From assembly GCA_037968495.1 (NCBI GenBank), contig JBBKVP010000068.1:1-5075 (forward strand): a stretch of DNA of 5,075 nucleotides, written 5' to 3'. This DNA comes from Aestuarierythrobacter sp037968495 (lineage in GTDB: Bacteria; Pseudomonadota; Alphaproteobacteria; Sphingomonadales; Sphingomonadaceae). Made by a program: the position numbers and the translations under genes. Under the pieces are notes generated by a model. That model made no database searches, was not told where the DNA came from, and saw only the letters and a list, made by a program, of their open reading frames with translations. The first letter of the stretch is position 1, and every line of letters begins with the position of its first letter. Positions 1-5,075 of this stretch are shown piece after piece.

Positions 1-192
1 AGCATCGGTAACCGGATCAGTTTCGAATACAATACACGTTCTTACAGCGTTTAATCGCGTGATGAAATTAGTTGGTTGATTAAACGGACCATCAAGCTTC
101 TCAAGTAATTGTAGTTGCAATATATGTTCCTCGGGGTGCGGCAAATTAGTCACGCTTTTGTACGAATGCGACAATCCGGGTTCACTGTACAT
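1..192 (-). CDS. possible hypothetical protein, N-terminal part, runs off left edge (weak)
   Basis: A minus-strand frame is open from an ATG at 192-190 to the left edge, giving 64 codons without a stop; the preceding in-frame stop is at 228-226. The product begins MYSEPGLSHSYKS, continues through EEHILQLQLLEKLDG, and has FETDPVTDA at the edge. I recognise no family. A GGGG stretch four bases before the ATG is a poor ribosome binding site. By my count only about 40% of codons end in G or C, well below the metabolic genes to the right, so this is either an acquired gene, a poorly expressed gene or chance. A competing reading is a plus-strand gene entering from the left and ending in RISFEYNTRSYSV with TAA at 52-54; both cannot easily be real. 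The flanking sequence would settle it. Confidence 0.3.
   Translation of the reverse strand, partial: MYSEPGLSHSYKSVTNLPHPEEHILQLQLLEKLDGPFNQPTNFITRLNAVRTCIVFETDPVTDA
48..86. repeat. perfect 9-bp inverted repeat, 21-bp spacer
   Basis: CGTTTAATC at 48-56 is exactly complementary to GATTAAACG at 78-86. There is no T-run on either side, so it is not a typical intrinsic terminator. It could be an operator for a dimeric regulator or a transcript stem. If the plus-strand frame ending at 52-54 is real, the repeat overlaps its stop codon; if the minus-strand frame is real, the repeat is coding. The arms are seen directly; any function is inference. Confidence 0.4.
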
Positions 193-328
193 TGCCCCGC
201 ATGTGAAAGATCGCAATCGACAATTTCAAAGCCTCGACCATGACGATGTCAGCCAAGGCCTGAGCGCCATCAGTCAACCTGCGAACCCCGCCACCGCCGG
301 AGCTGCGGCCATTCGCTCCGGTTGTTGA
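193..328. other. intergenic stretch, no gene recognised
   Basis: Between the regulator's stop and the weak left-edge frame I see no recognisable gene, RNA gene or insertion-sequence end. A plus-strand frame is open from 80 to a TGA at 326-328 (82 codons) but has no ATG and no recognisable product. The stretch gets richer in G+C toward the regulator and contains the hairpin described separately. Confidence 0.5.
297..321 (-). terminator. hairpin just past the regulator's stop, possible terminator
   Basis: GCTCCGG at 315-321 and CCGGAGC at 297-303 form a perfect 7-bp stem with an 11-base loop. On the minus strand the stem starts about 8 bases after the regulator's TGA (331-329). Position and G+C-rich stem fit a transcription end, but no U-tract follows on the minus strand, so a Rho-independent terminator is only a weak call. 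It could instead protect the 3' end of the mRNA. Confidence 0.35.
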
Positions 329-1228
329 TCAGATGGCAGGCGCAGCCAAACCCAACTGCTGATGTGCGGTGATAAAGCATTCGCTGATAGCTTCGATCCG
401 GCGGCGGTAATTTCCGCCCAGCGAAAGGTCGTCCTGCCGCCCCGCTATTGCTACACTTCGTTGGAGATTGAATTCTGCAAGCTCGATGGAACACACGCCG
501 TCACGAACGAGCGAATGCGGGGCGACTGTCAGCCCTAATCCAGCCGCAACCAGAGCCATCGCGCGATCATCATTGCGAGATTTGAATGCAAACTGAGGGC
601 GGACACCGCGACTAGTGAAGAAACGGCTTGTTCGGTTAAGCTGTTCGCAGGCACGGCGCGCAATCATAACTTCGTCGGCCAGTTCTTCGGCATGAATGGA
701 CTTGCGGTGAGCAAGACGATGGTTTTCAGGGAGCATAAGCCGATATGGTTCGTCATAGAGGGGCAGCAACTCGAGTCCTTCATTTCCGCTACCTGCCGCC
801 ATAATCAGTGCAGCGTCGATAGAACCTTTGCGCAATTCGCGGCGCAGGATCGCGCCATCCTTTTCGCGGATCTCCAGGCTTTGGACAGGCTGATGAGACA
901 GAGCTGCCTTTAGTAGATGGGTGGCTATGCTCGGCAGCACACCAACGATAAATGGCCGGTTCTGCGCAGGCGCCTCGGCAGTTTCTGTTTCCGCGCGGCG
1001 GAATTCCCGGTCGATTCTGCGCGCGACGGGCAGTAAGCGATTGCCGGCCGACGTTAGCCGGACCGCGGGCTTTTGCCGGTCGAACAGTCTCGCGCCCACA
1101 TGCCCTTCAAGCTCGCGTATCCCGTTTGACAACGTCGGCTGGGTAACGCCCAATGCATCTGCAGCGCGGGTGAAGTTGCCCATGTCCACGACTGCCAGAA
1201 ATTGGCGGATTTGTTGACGGCTTAACAT
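329..1228 (-). CDS. LysR-family transcriptional regulator
   Basis: A 299-residue DNA-binding regulator of the LysR family, close to the usual length of about 300. The winged helix-turn-helix covers about residues 3-62: MLSRQQIRQFLAVVD, then the helix-turn-helix FTRAADALGVTQPTLSNGIR at about 19-38, then LEGHVGARLFDR and the LTSAG wing. A linker rich in R, E and A (about 65-90) leads to an effector-binding domain from about residue 92 (FIVGVLPSIA) with the typical MALVAAGLGLTVAP motif near its end. I prefer the ATG at 1228-1226 over the TTG six bases upstream, because family members start immediately before this helix; neither has a clear Shine-Dalgarno site. It is divergent from the isovaleryl-CoA dehydrogenase gene, 92 bp away, so it probably controls that operon and perhaps itself. 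The ligand is unknown; a leucine-pathway acyl-CoA or keto acid is a guess. Family assignment is firm, target is inferred. Confidence 0.95.
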   Translation of the reverse strand: MLSRQQIRQFLAVVDMGNFTRAADALGVTQPTLSNGIRELEGHVGARLFDRQKPAVRLTSAGNRLLPVARRIDREFRRAETETAEAPAQNRPFIVGVLPSIATHLLKAALSHQPVQSLEIREKDGAILRRELRKGSIDAALIMAAGSGNEGLELLPLYDEPYRLMLPENHRLAHRKSIHAEELADEVMIARRACEQLNRTSRFFTSRGVRPQFAFKSRNDDRAMALVAAGLGLTVAPHSLVRDGVCSIELAEFNLQRSVAIAGRQDDLSLGGNYRRRIEAISECFITAHQQLGLAAPAI

Positions 1229-1260
1229 TTGCAAAATCTATGATAGGTCACGCATATAAT
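1229..1260 (+). promoter_or_regulatory. candidate sigma-70 promoter for the leucine operon
   Basis: A perfect -10 hexamer TATAAT lies at 1255-1260, which would start transcription near 1267 and leave a leader of about 54 bases. The best upstream -35-like hexamer is TTGCAA at 1229-1234, with a spacer of 20, which is too long for a strong constitutive promoter. A second possibility is TTGACG at 1214-1219, inside the regulator gene, with TATGAT at 1239-1244 and a spacer of 19. A good -10 with a poor -35 suits activator-dependent transcription, consistent with the LysR neighbour. This is a reading of hexamers only. Confidence 0.45.
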
Positions 1261-1306
1261 CAATATTTCTTTTACTGTGACTTGCCGTAAAGCAAGCGAA
1301 ACCGAT

Positions 1307-1310
1307 GGAG
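1307..1310 (+). promoter_or_regulatory. ribosome binding site of the dehydrogenase gene
   Basis: GGAG lies ten bases before the ATG at 1321. An in-frame TAG at 1315-1317 excludes any start further upstream, so this site and ATG define the start. Confidence 0.6.
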
Positions 1311-1320
1311 TGAATAGCAT

Positions 1321-2481
1321 ATGCGCGCGACCCCCGATTTCGATTTCCAGCTTGGCGAAACAGCCGATATGATCCGTGATACCACGTCGCGCTTTGCCGA
1401 TGAGAAGATCGCGCCGCTGGCCGAGAAGGCCGACCGCGAGGACTGGTTCCCACAGGAGCTTTGGCCGCAAATGGGCGCACTGGGTCTGCACGGGATCACT
1501 GTTAGCGAGGAAGATGGCGGGCTGGGGCTTGGCTATCTGGAGCATGTGATTGCGGTTGAGGAAGTCAGCCGGGCCAGCGCGTCGGTCGGCCTGAGCTACG
1601 GCGCGCATTCCAACCTCTGCGTCAACCAGATCAAAGCTTGGGGCAATTCCGAGCAGAAGGCGAAGTACCTCCCTGGTCTGATTTCGGGAGAGCATGTCGG
1701 CAGCCTAGCCATGAGTGAAGCCAATGCAGGGTCGGACGTCGTTTCGATGAAGCTGCGCGCAGAGGCGGTACAAGGCGGCTACATCCTAAACGGTACGAAG
1801 TTCTGGATCACCAATGCCACCTATGCCGATACCTTGGTGGTTTATGCCAAGACCGGAGAAGGCAGCCGGGGCATCACCGCATTCCTGATCGAAAAGGACA
1901 TGAAGGGTTTCTCGATTGGTCAGAAGATCGACAAGATGGGCATGCGCGGCTCGCCCACGGCAGAGCTGGTGTTCGAAGATTGCGAAGTGCCCGAAGAAAA
2001 CGTGATGGGGCCGGTAAATGGCGGCGTCGGCGTTCTCATGAGCGGCCTTGATTACGAACGCGTGGTGCTGTCGGGCATCCAGCTTGGCATCATGCAGGCG
2101 TGCCTCGACACGGTGATCCCTTATCTGCGCGAGCGGCAACAGTTCGGCAAACCCATCGGTAGCTTCCAGCTGATGCAGGCCAAAGTGGCGGATATGTATG
2201 TCGCGCTGCAATCGGCGCGGGCGTACACTTATGCGGTCGCGAAGGCGTGTGACGCTGGTCAGACAACGCGCTTCGATGCGGCAGGCGTTATCTTGCTGTC
2301 GAGCGAGAACGCCTTCCGCGTGGCAGCCGAGAGCGTGCAGGCGCTGGGCGGCGCGGGCTACACGAAAGATTGGCCGGTCGAGCGCTATCTGCGCGATGCA
2401 AAGCTGCTGGATATCGGCGCAGGTACAAATGAAATCCGCCGAATGTTGATCGGGCGCGAGCTGATTGGGGCGGCGGGTTGA
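1321..2481 (+). CDS. liuA: isovaleryl-CoA dehydrogenase
   Basis: An FAD-dependent acyl-CoA dehydrogenase of 386 residues that oxidises isovaleryl-CoA to 3-methylcrotonyl-CoA in leucine breakdown and passes electrons to electron-transfer flavoprotein; soluble and, in this family, tetrameric. Domains: helical N-terminal (about 8-120), middle beta domain (about 125-225), C-terminal helical (about 236-383). Both family signatures are present: AMSEANAGSDVVS (130-142) and QALGGAGYTKDWPVERYLRD (340-359). The choice of subfamily rests on the catalytic base. Glu246 in LDYERVVLSG sits where isovaleryl-CoA dehydrogenases keep it, and the alternative position used by medium- and short-chain enzymes, the Glu of YEGT, is Ala367 in GAGTNEIRR. 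The region RERQQFGKPIGSFQLMQAK and the IPYLRER stretch also resemble mitochondrial isovaleryl-CoA dehydrogenase. It is first in the operon, and its TGA overlaps the TTG of the next gene by 4 bp. The following carboxylase genes support the substrate. No damage seen. Confidence 0.95.
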   Translation: MRATPDFDFQLGETADMIRDTTSRFADEKIAPLAEKADREDWFPQELWPQMGALGLHGITVSEEDGGLGLGYLEHVIAVEEVSRASASVGLSYGAHSNLCVNQIKAWGNSEQKAKYLPGLISGEHVGSLAMSEANAGSDVVSMKLRAEAVQGGYILNGTKFWITNATYADTLVVYAKTGEGSRGITAFLIEKDMKGFSIGQKIDKMGMRGSPTAELVFEDCEVPEENVMGPVNGGVGVLMSGLDYERVVLSGIQLGIMQACLDTVIPYLRERQQFGKPIGSFQLMQAKVADMYVALQSARAYTYAVAKACDAGQTTRFDAAGVILLSSENAFRVAAESVQALGGAGYTKDWPVERYLRDAKLLDIGAGTNEIRRMLIGRELIGAAG

Positions 2482-2828
2482 TCTGGTACTACTTGGCAGC
2501 CGCACTAATCGCCAGCGTGCTCCTATGGCATTTCGCGGCAGGAGGCCGACAACGCGCACTTCAAGTAATGAAAGGAGAGCGCGAAGGGGGTAAGAACCGA
2601 ATATCCGATCGAGGCCATAACGTTATTTGGCTTTCTGTCATCGCCTTCCTCGTCGCGTCAGGGGCTATGCTTCTGTTGCCATCCGCTCCAAGGTGGATTG
2701 ATATAGCCTTTGCCATTCTTTTTTTGCTTTATGGTCTGCTTGACCTCCTGATCCAGCGTGGGAAGAAACTGATTGGCTATTTCGCATCAATGGCTGGTAT
2801 TTTGATCTTGGCTGGAAACTCCACATGA
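2478..2828 (+). CDS. small unrecognised four-helix membrane protein within the leucine operon
   Basis: A 116-residue protein that I cannot assign to a family. Four hydrophobic stretches suggest an inner-membrane protein: about residues 2-20 (MIWYYLAAALIASVLLW), 48-67, 73-91 (IDIAFAILFLLYGLLDLL) and 98-113. The long loop at 22-47 is rich in Arg and Lys and the short loop at 92-97 has RGKK, so positive-inside reasoning puts both loops in the cytoplasm and both ends outside. I use the TTG at 2478-2480, preceded by GGGG eight bases upstream; it overlaps the dehydrogenase stop as TTGA. An internal ATG at 2568 would remove the first helix. Its own TGA overlaps the next ATG as ATGA, so it is placed to be coupled on both sides. 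G+C is 116 of 240 in 2581-2820 (48%), lower than its neighbours, partly because membrane codons are T-rich. Function unknown. Confidence 0.72.
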   Translation: MIWYYLAAALIASVLLWHFAAGGRQRALQVMKGEREGGKNRISDRGHNVIWLSVIAFLVASGAMLLLPSAPRWIDIAFAILFLLYGLLDLLIQRGKKLIGYFASMAGILILAGNST

Positions 2829-4426
2829 CCGCACCAACCCTCACCTCCAAACTTGATCTCGAATCTCCCGAGGCAAAATCCAACGCCGCGCACAACCGCG
2901 CGCTGGCTAATGAACTCCGCGCCAAGGTTGCGCAGACGGCGCTTGGCGGTTCGGAAAAGTCACGCGAGCGGCACGAATCTCGCGGCAAGCTGCTCCCCCG
3001 CGAGCGCGTCGAACGCTTGCTCGACCCCGGCTCACCATTTCTTGAAATCGGCCAGCTTGCGGCGAACGGCATGTATCAGGATGACATTGCTGCTGCCGGG
3101 ATGATCTGCGGGATCGGGCGCGTGTCGGGCCGTCAGGTGATGATCGTCGCCAATGATGCGACCGTCAAAGGCGGCACTTATTATCCGCTGACAGTGAAGA
3201 AGCATCTCCGCGCGCAAGAAATCGCGAAGGAGAACCACCTGCCGTGCATCTATCTGGTCGATAGCGGCGGCGCGAATTTGCCGCATCAAGCGGAAGTGTT
3301 TCCTGACCGCGACCATTTCGGGCGTATTTTCTTCAATCAGGCGAATATGTCGGCGCGTCAAATCCCGCAAATTGCTTGCGTGATGGGCAGTTGCACTGCT
3401 GGAGGCGCCTATGTCCCCGCCATGTCAGACGAAACTGTGATCGTGCGCAACCAGGGCACAATCTTCCTTGCCGGACCTCCTTTGGTGAAAGCGGCAACGG
3501 GCGAAGAAATCAGTTCCGAAGACCTTGGCGGCGGCGACATGCATGGCCGCAAGTCTGGCGTGGTCGACCATGTTGCCGAGAATGACGAGCACGCGCTGAC
3601 CATCGTCCGCGATATCGTCAGCCATCTGGGCAAGAAACACCTACCGGATGTCGAGATTAAAGCCCCCCGCCCGCCCAAATTTGACGCGGACGAGCTTTAT
3701 TCGATCATCCCCGATGATGTCCGCGCGCCTTACGATGTGCATGAAGTCATCGCGCGGCTGGTCGACGGTAGCGAGTTTCATGAATTCAAGGCTCTCTACG
3801 GCTCCACCCTGGTCTGCGGTTTCGCGCATATTTGGGGCATACCGGTGGCGATCCTTGCGAATAACGGCGTGCTGTTTTCCGAAAGCGCCGTGAAGGGCGC
3901 GCACTTTATCGAGCTTGCATGCCAGCGCGGTATTCCGCTGCTATTCCTGCAGAACATCTCCGGCTTTATGGTCGGCGGGAAGTATGAGCAGGAGGGTATT
4001 GCTAAGCACGGAGCCAAACTGGTGACAGCCGTTGCCACAGCGCAGGTGCCCAAGATCACCGTCGTCATCGGCGGCAGTTTCGGTGCAGGGAATTACGGCA
4101 TGGCTGGCCGCGCCTACTCACCTCGTTTCCTGTTCACATGGCCCAATGCCCGCATCAGCGTGATGGGCGGCGAGCAAGCCGCATCGGTCCTCGCCACCGT
4201 CCACCGCGATGCGGAAAGCTGGAGCGACGAAGAGGCCGAAGCATTCAAAGCTCCGATCCGTCAGAAGTACGAAGACGAAGGTAACCCGTATTACGCCACC
4301 GCCCGGCTTTGGGATGACGGCGTAATCGACCCAGCACAGACCCGCGACGTACTGGGCCTCGCCTTCGCCGCCACCCTAAATGCACCAATACCAAAACAAC
4401 CGCGCTTCGGCGTGTTCCGGATGTAA
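2825..4426 (+). CDS. liuB: methylcrotonyl-CoA carboxylase, beta (carboxyltransferase) subunit
   Basis: The 533-residue carboxyltransferase subunit of 3-methylcrotonyl-CoA carboxylase. It moves the carboxyl group from biotin on the alpha subunit to 3-methylcrotonyl-CoA, giving 3-methylglutaconyl-CoA. It has the two crotonase-like halves of the carboxyltransferase family. The N-terminal half (about 40-290) carries YLVDSGGANLPHQAEVFPDR (143-162), the glycine-rich GSCTAGGAYVPAM (188-200) and GTIFLAGPPLVKAATGEE (211-228). The C-terminal half (about 300-520) carries NNGVLFSESAVKGAHF (346-361), LQNISGFMVG (375-384), GGSFGAGNYGMAGRAYSPRF (416-435) and WPNARISVMGGEQAA (439-453), and the protein ends in FGVFRM as in the human MCC beta subunit. 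Length is normal. Geranyl-CoA carboxylase beta is a close relative, but the upstream isovaleryl-CoA dehydrogenase favours the leucine pathway. The ATG overlaps the preceding TGA; a weak GGA lies eight bases upstream. The alpha gene begins three bases after the TAA. Confidence 0.96.
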   Translation: MTAPTLTSKLDLESPEAKSNAAHNRALANELRAKVAQTALGGSEKSRERHESRGKLLPRERVERLLDPGSPFLEIGQLAANGMYQDDIAAAGMICGIGRVSGRQVMIVANDATVKGGTYYPLTVKKHLRAQEIAKENHLPCIYLVDSGGANLPHQAEVFPDRDHFGRIFFNQANMSARQIPQIACVMGSCTAGGAYVPAMSDETVIVRNQGTIFLAGPPLVKAATGEEISSEDLGGGDMHGRKSGVVDHVAENDEHALTIVRDIVSHLGKKHLPDVEIKAPRPPKFDADELYSIIPDDVRAPYDVHEVIARLVDGSEFHEFKALYGSTLVCGFAHIWGIPVAILANNGVLFSESAVKGAHFIELACQRGIPLLFLQNISGFMVGGKYEQEGIAKHGAKLVTAVATAQVPKITVVIGGSFGAGNYGMAGRAYSPRFLFTWPNARISVMGGEQAASVLATVHRDAESWSDEEAEAFKAPIRQKYEDEGNPYYATARLWDDGVIDPAQTRDVLGLAFAATLNAPIPKQPRFGVFRM

Positions 4427-4429
4427 CTC

Positions 4430-5075
4430 ATGATACAATCGCTCCTGATCGCCAACCGCGGCGAGATCGCCTGCCGGATCATCCGCACTGCCCGCGAAAT
4501 GGGCATCCGCACCGTCGCTGTGCATTCTGACGCCGATACCAAGGCACTGCATGTCCGGCAGGCTGACGAAGCGGTGCATATCGGCTCCAGCCCCGCGAAC
4601 GAAAGCTACCTAGTCGGCGAGAAGATCATCGCGGCTGCCAAGCAAACGGGCGCAGAGGCTATCCACCCGGGCTACGGATTCCTGTCCGAAAACGCCGACT
4701 TCGCGCAAGCCGTGCAGGATGCAGGTCTGATCTGGGTAGGCCCGAACCCCGGCAGCATCCGCGCGATGGGACTGAAGGATGCCGCCAAGAAATTGATGCA
4801 GGACGCAGGCGTGCCGGTCACGCCCGGATATATGGGTAACAACCAGTCGCCTGAACGGCTTGCCAAAGAAGCCGACGCCATCGGCTATCCGGTGCTGATC
4901 AAGGCCGTCGCAGGCGGCGGCGGGAAGGGTATGCGCAAGGTCGATGCCGCGACAGACTTCGCCGAAATGCTACAAAGCTGTCGCCGCGAAGCAAAGGCCA
5001 GTTTCGGCAATGACGAAGTGTTGCTGGAAAAATGGATCACCAGCCCGCGCCACATTGAAGTGCAGGTTTTCGGCG
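4430..5075 (+). CDS. liuD: methylcrotonyl-CoA carboxylase, alpha (biotin carboxylase) subunit, 5' part
   Basis: The first 215 residues of the biotin-containing subunit, cut by the right edge with no stop; family members are about 650-670 residues long. This part is the biotin carboxylase module, which uses ATP and bicarbonate to carboxylate biotin. Visible are the N-terminal domain with IANRGEIACRIIRTAREMG (7-25), HPGYGFLSENADF (79-91) and VGPNPGSIRAMGLKDAAKK (103-121), then the start of the ATP-grasp domain with YPVLIKAVAGGGGKGMRK (153-170) and RHIEVQVFG (207-215). Lys116, Lys158 and His208 correspond to the ATP-binding Lys116, Lys159 and His209 of E. coli biotin carboxylase. AVAGGGGKGM resembles methylcrotonyl-CoA carboxylase more than the ASGGGGG form of many acetyl-CoA carboxylases. 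The biotin carrier domain with its AMKM lysine would lie beyond the window. It starts three bases after the beta gene's stop, so translation is likely coupled. The alternative is another acyl-CoA carboxylase alpha subunit. Confidence 0.93.
   Translation, partial: MIQSLLIANRGEIACRIIRTAREMGIRTVAVHSDADTKALHVRQADEAVHIGSSPANESYLVGEKIIAAAKQTGAEAIHPGYGFLSENADFAQAVQDAGLIWVGPNPGSIRAMGLKDAAKKLMQDAGVPVTPGYMGNNQSPERLAKEADAIGYPVLIKAVAGGGGKGMRKVDAATDFAEMLQSCRREAKASFGNDEVLLEKWITSPRHIEVQVFG

Larger units (their letters stand above)
1229..1320. promoter_or_regulatory. divergent regulatory region between the regulator and the leucine operon
   Basis: This 92-bp gap has 34 G+C (37%), far below its flanks, and must carry the promoters of both divergent genes. 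Short symmetric elements are visible: TTTGCAAA at 1228-1235, touching the regulator's start codon; CTAT-G-ATAG at 1238-1246; TTTAC-N11-GTAAA at 1271-1291; and CTTGC-N6-GCAAG at 1281-1296. LysR-family proteins bind imperfect dyads of the T-N11-A type, so one or more of these may be operators, but I cannot say which. The last two fall downstream of the likely transcription start, where repression or an mRNA hairpin would be more natural than activation. Confidence 0.6.

Noticed and set aside
1..54. Possible C-terminal tail of a plus-strand gene entering from the left, ending in RISFEYNTRSYSV
   Set aside because: Seventeen codons at an edge are too few to support a gene, and it conflicts with the longer minus-strand frame. 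Mentioned as an alternative rather than annotated.
80..328. Plus-strand frame open for 82 codons before a TGA at 326-328
   Set aside because: There is no ATG in it, only weak TTG, CTG and GTG codons. The first half is Ser/Cys-rich low-quality sequence, and no product is recognisable. It could be a gene remnant, but I see no support.
270..494. Minus-strand frame overlapping the end of the LysR gene
   Set aside because: It overlaps the regulator's C-terminal coding region in another frame, and its product shows no family features.
1229..1234. TTG at 1234-1232 as the start of the LysR gene
   Set aside because: It adds only Met-Gln before the ATG at 1228-1226, where the family's N-terminal helix begins, and has no better ribosome binding site.
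1222..1695. Minus-strand frame (157 codons) crossing the divergent promoter and the start of the dehydrogenase gene
   Set aside because: It overlaps the dehydrogenase start and the promoter region, has no recognisable domain and no ribosome binding site; treated as a chance frame.
1786..2559. Long minus-strand frame (257 codons) opposite the dehydrogenase gene
   Set aside because: It lies opposite a clear isovaleryl-CoA dehydrogenase with both family signatures intact. The product is low in recognisable structure and rich in His, Arg and Ala, as expected of the complement of a G+C-rich gene.
2825..4426. Geranyl-CoA or propionyl-CoA carboxylase beta subunit
   Set aside because: The VDSGGANLPHQAEVFPDR block and the FGVFRM end match methylcrotonyl-CoA carboxylase, and the isovaleryl-CoA dehydrogenase upstream fits leucine catabolism. 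Geranyl-CoA carboxylase is close enough that context, not sequence alone, decides.
1..5075. CRISPR array, tRNA or rRNA gene, insertion sequence, toxin-antitoxin or defence module
   Set aside because: I looked for regularly spaced repeats, terminal inverted repeats with a transposase, and cloverleaf-like elements, and saw none. The window is a regulator plus a metabolic operon.

Overview
The window looks like part of a chromosome from an alphaproteobacterium. Gene content, protein style and a G+C near 60-65% in the catabolic genes fit the Sphingomonadales (Erythrobacter/Sphingomonas-like), but that placement is inference from general resemblance and was not tested by a search.

Layout. Positions 1-328 are A+T-rich (105 G+C in the first 240 bases, 44%) and hold no confidently recognisable gene. 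A weak minus-strand reading frame runs off the left edge, and there is a perfect 9-bp inverted repeat and a small hairpin just past the end of the regulator gene. A LysR-family regulator lies on the minus strand (329-1228). A 92-bp, 37% G+C divergent intergenic region follows, with a perfect TATAAT hexamer and several short dyads. The rightward operon then reads: isovaleryl-CoA dehydrogenase (1321-2481), a small unrecognised four-helix membrane protein (2478-2828), the methylcrotonyl-CoA carboxylase beta (carboxyltransferase) subunit (2825-4426), and the start of the alpha (biotin carboxylase) subunit (4430 to the right edge, truncated).

How the genes work together. Leucine is transaminated and oxidatively decarboxylated to isovaleryl-CoA. 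The first enzyme here oxidises isovaleryl-CoA to 3-methylcrotonyl-CoA, and the beta/alpha pair carboxylates that to 3-methylglutaconyl-CoA with biotin, ATP and bicarbonate. The hydratase and HMG-CoA lyase that complete the route to acetyl-CoA and acetoacetate are not in the window. The rightward genes overlap by 4 bp, overlap by 4 bp, and are 3 bp apart, so they should be co-transcribed and translationally coupled.

The core pathway is ordinary. The points worth a second look are the small, lower-G+C membrane protein wedged between the dehydrogenase and the carboxylase with overlaps on both sides, and the divergent LysR-type regulator in place of the MerR-type LiuR of the well-studied Pseudomonas liu operon. 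I did not find convincing evidence of a wholly new system.
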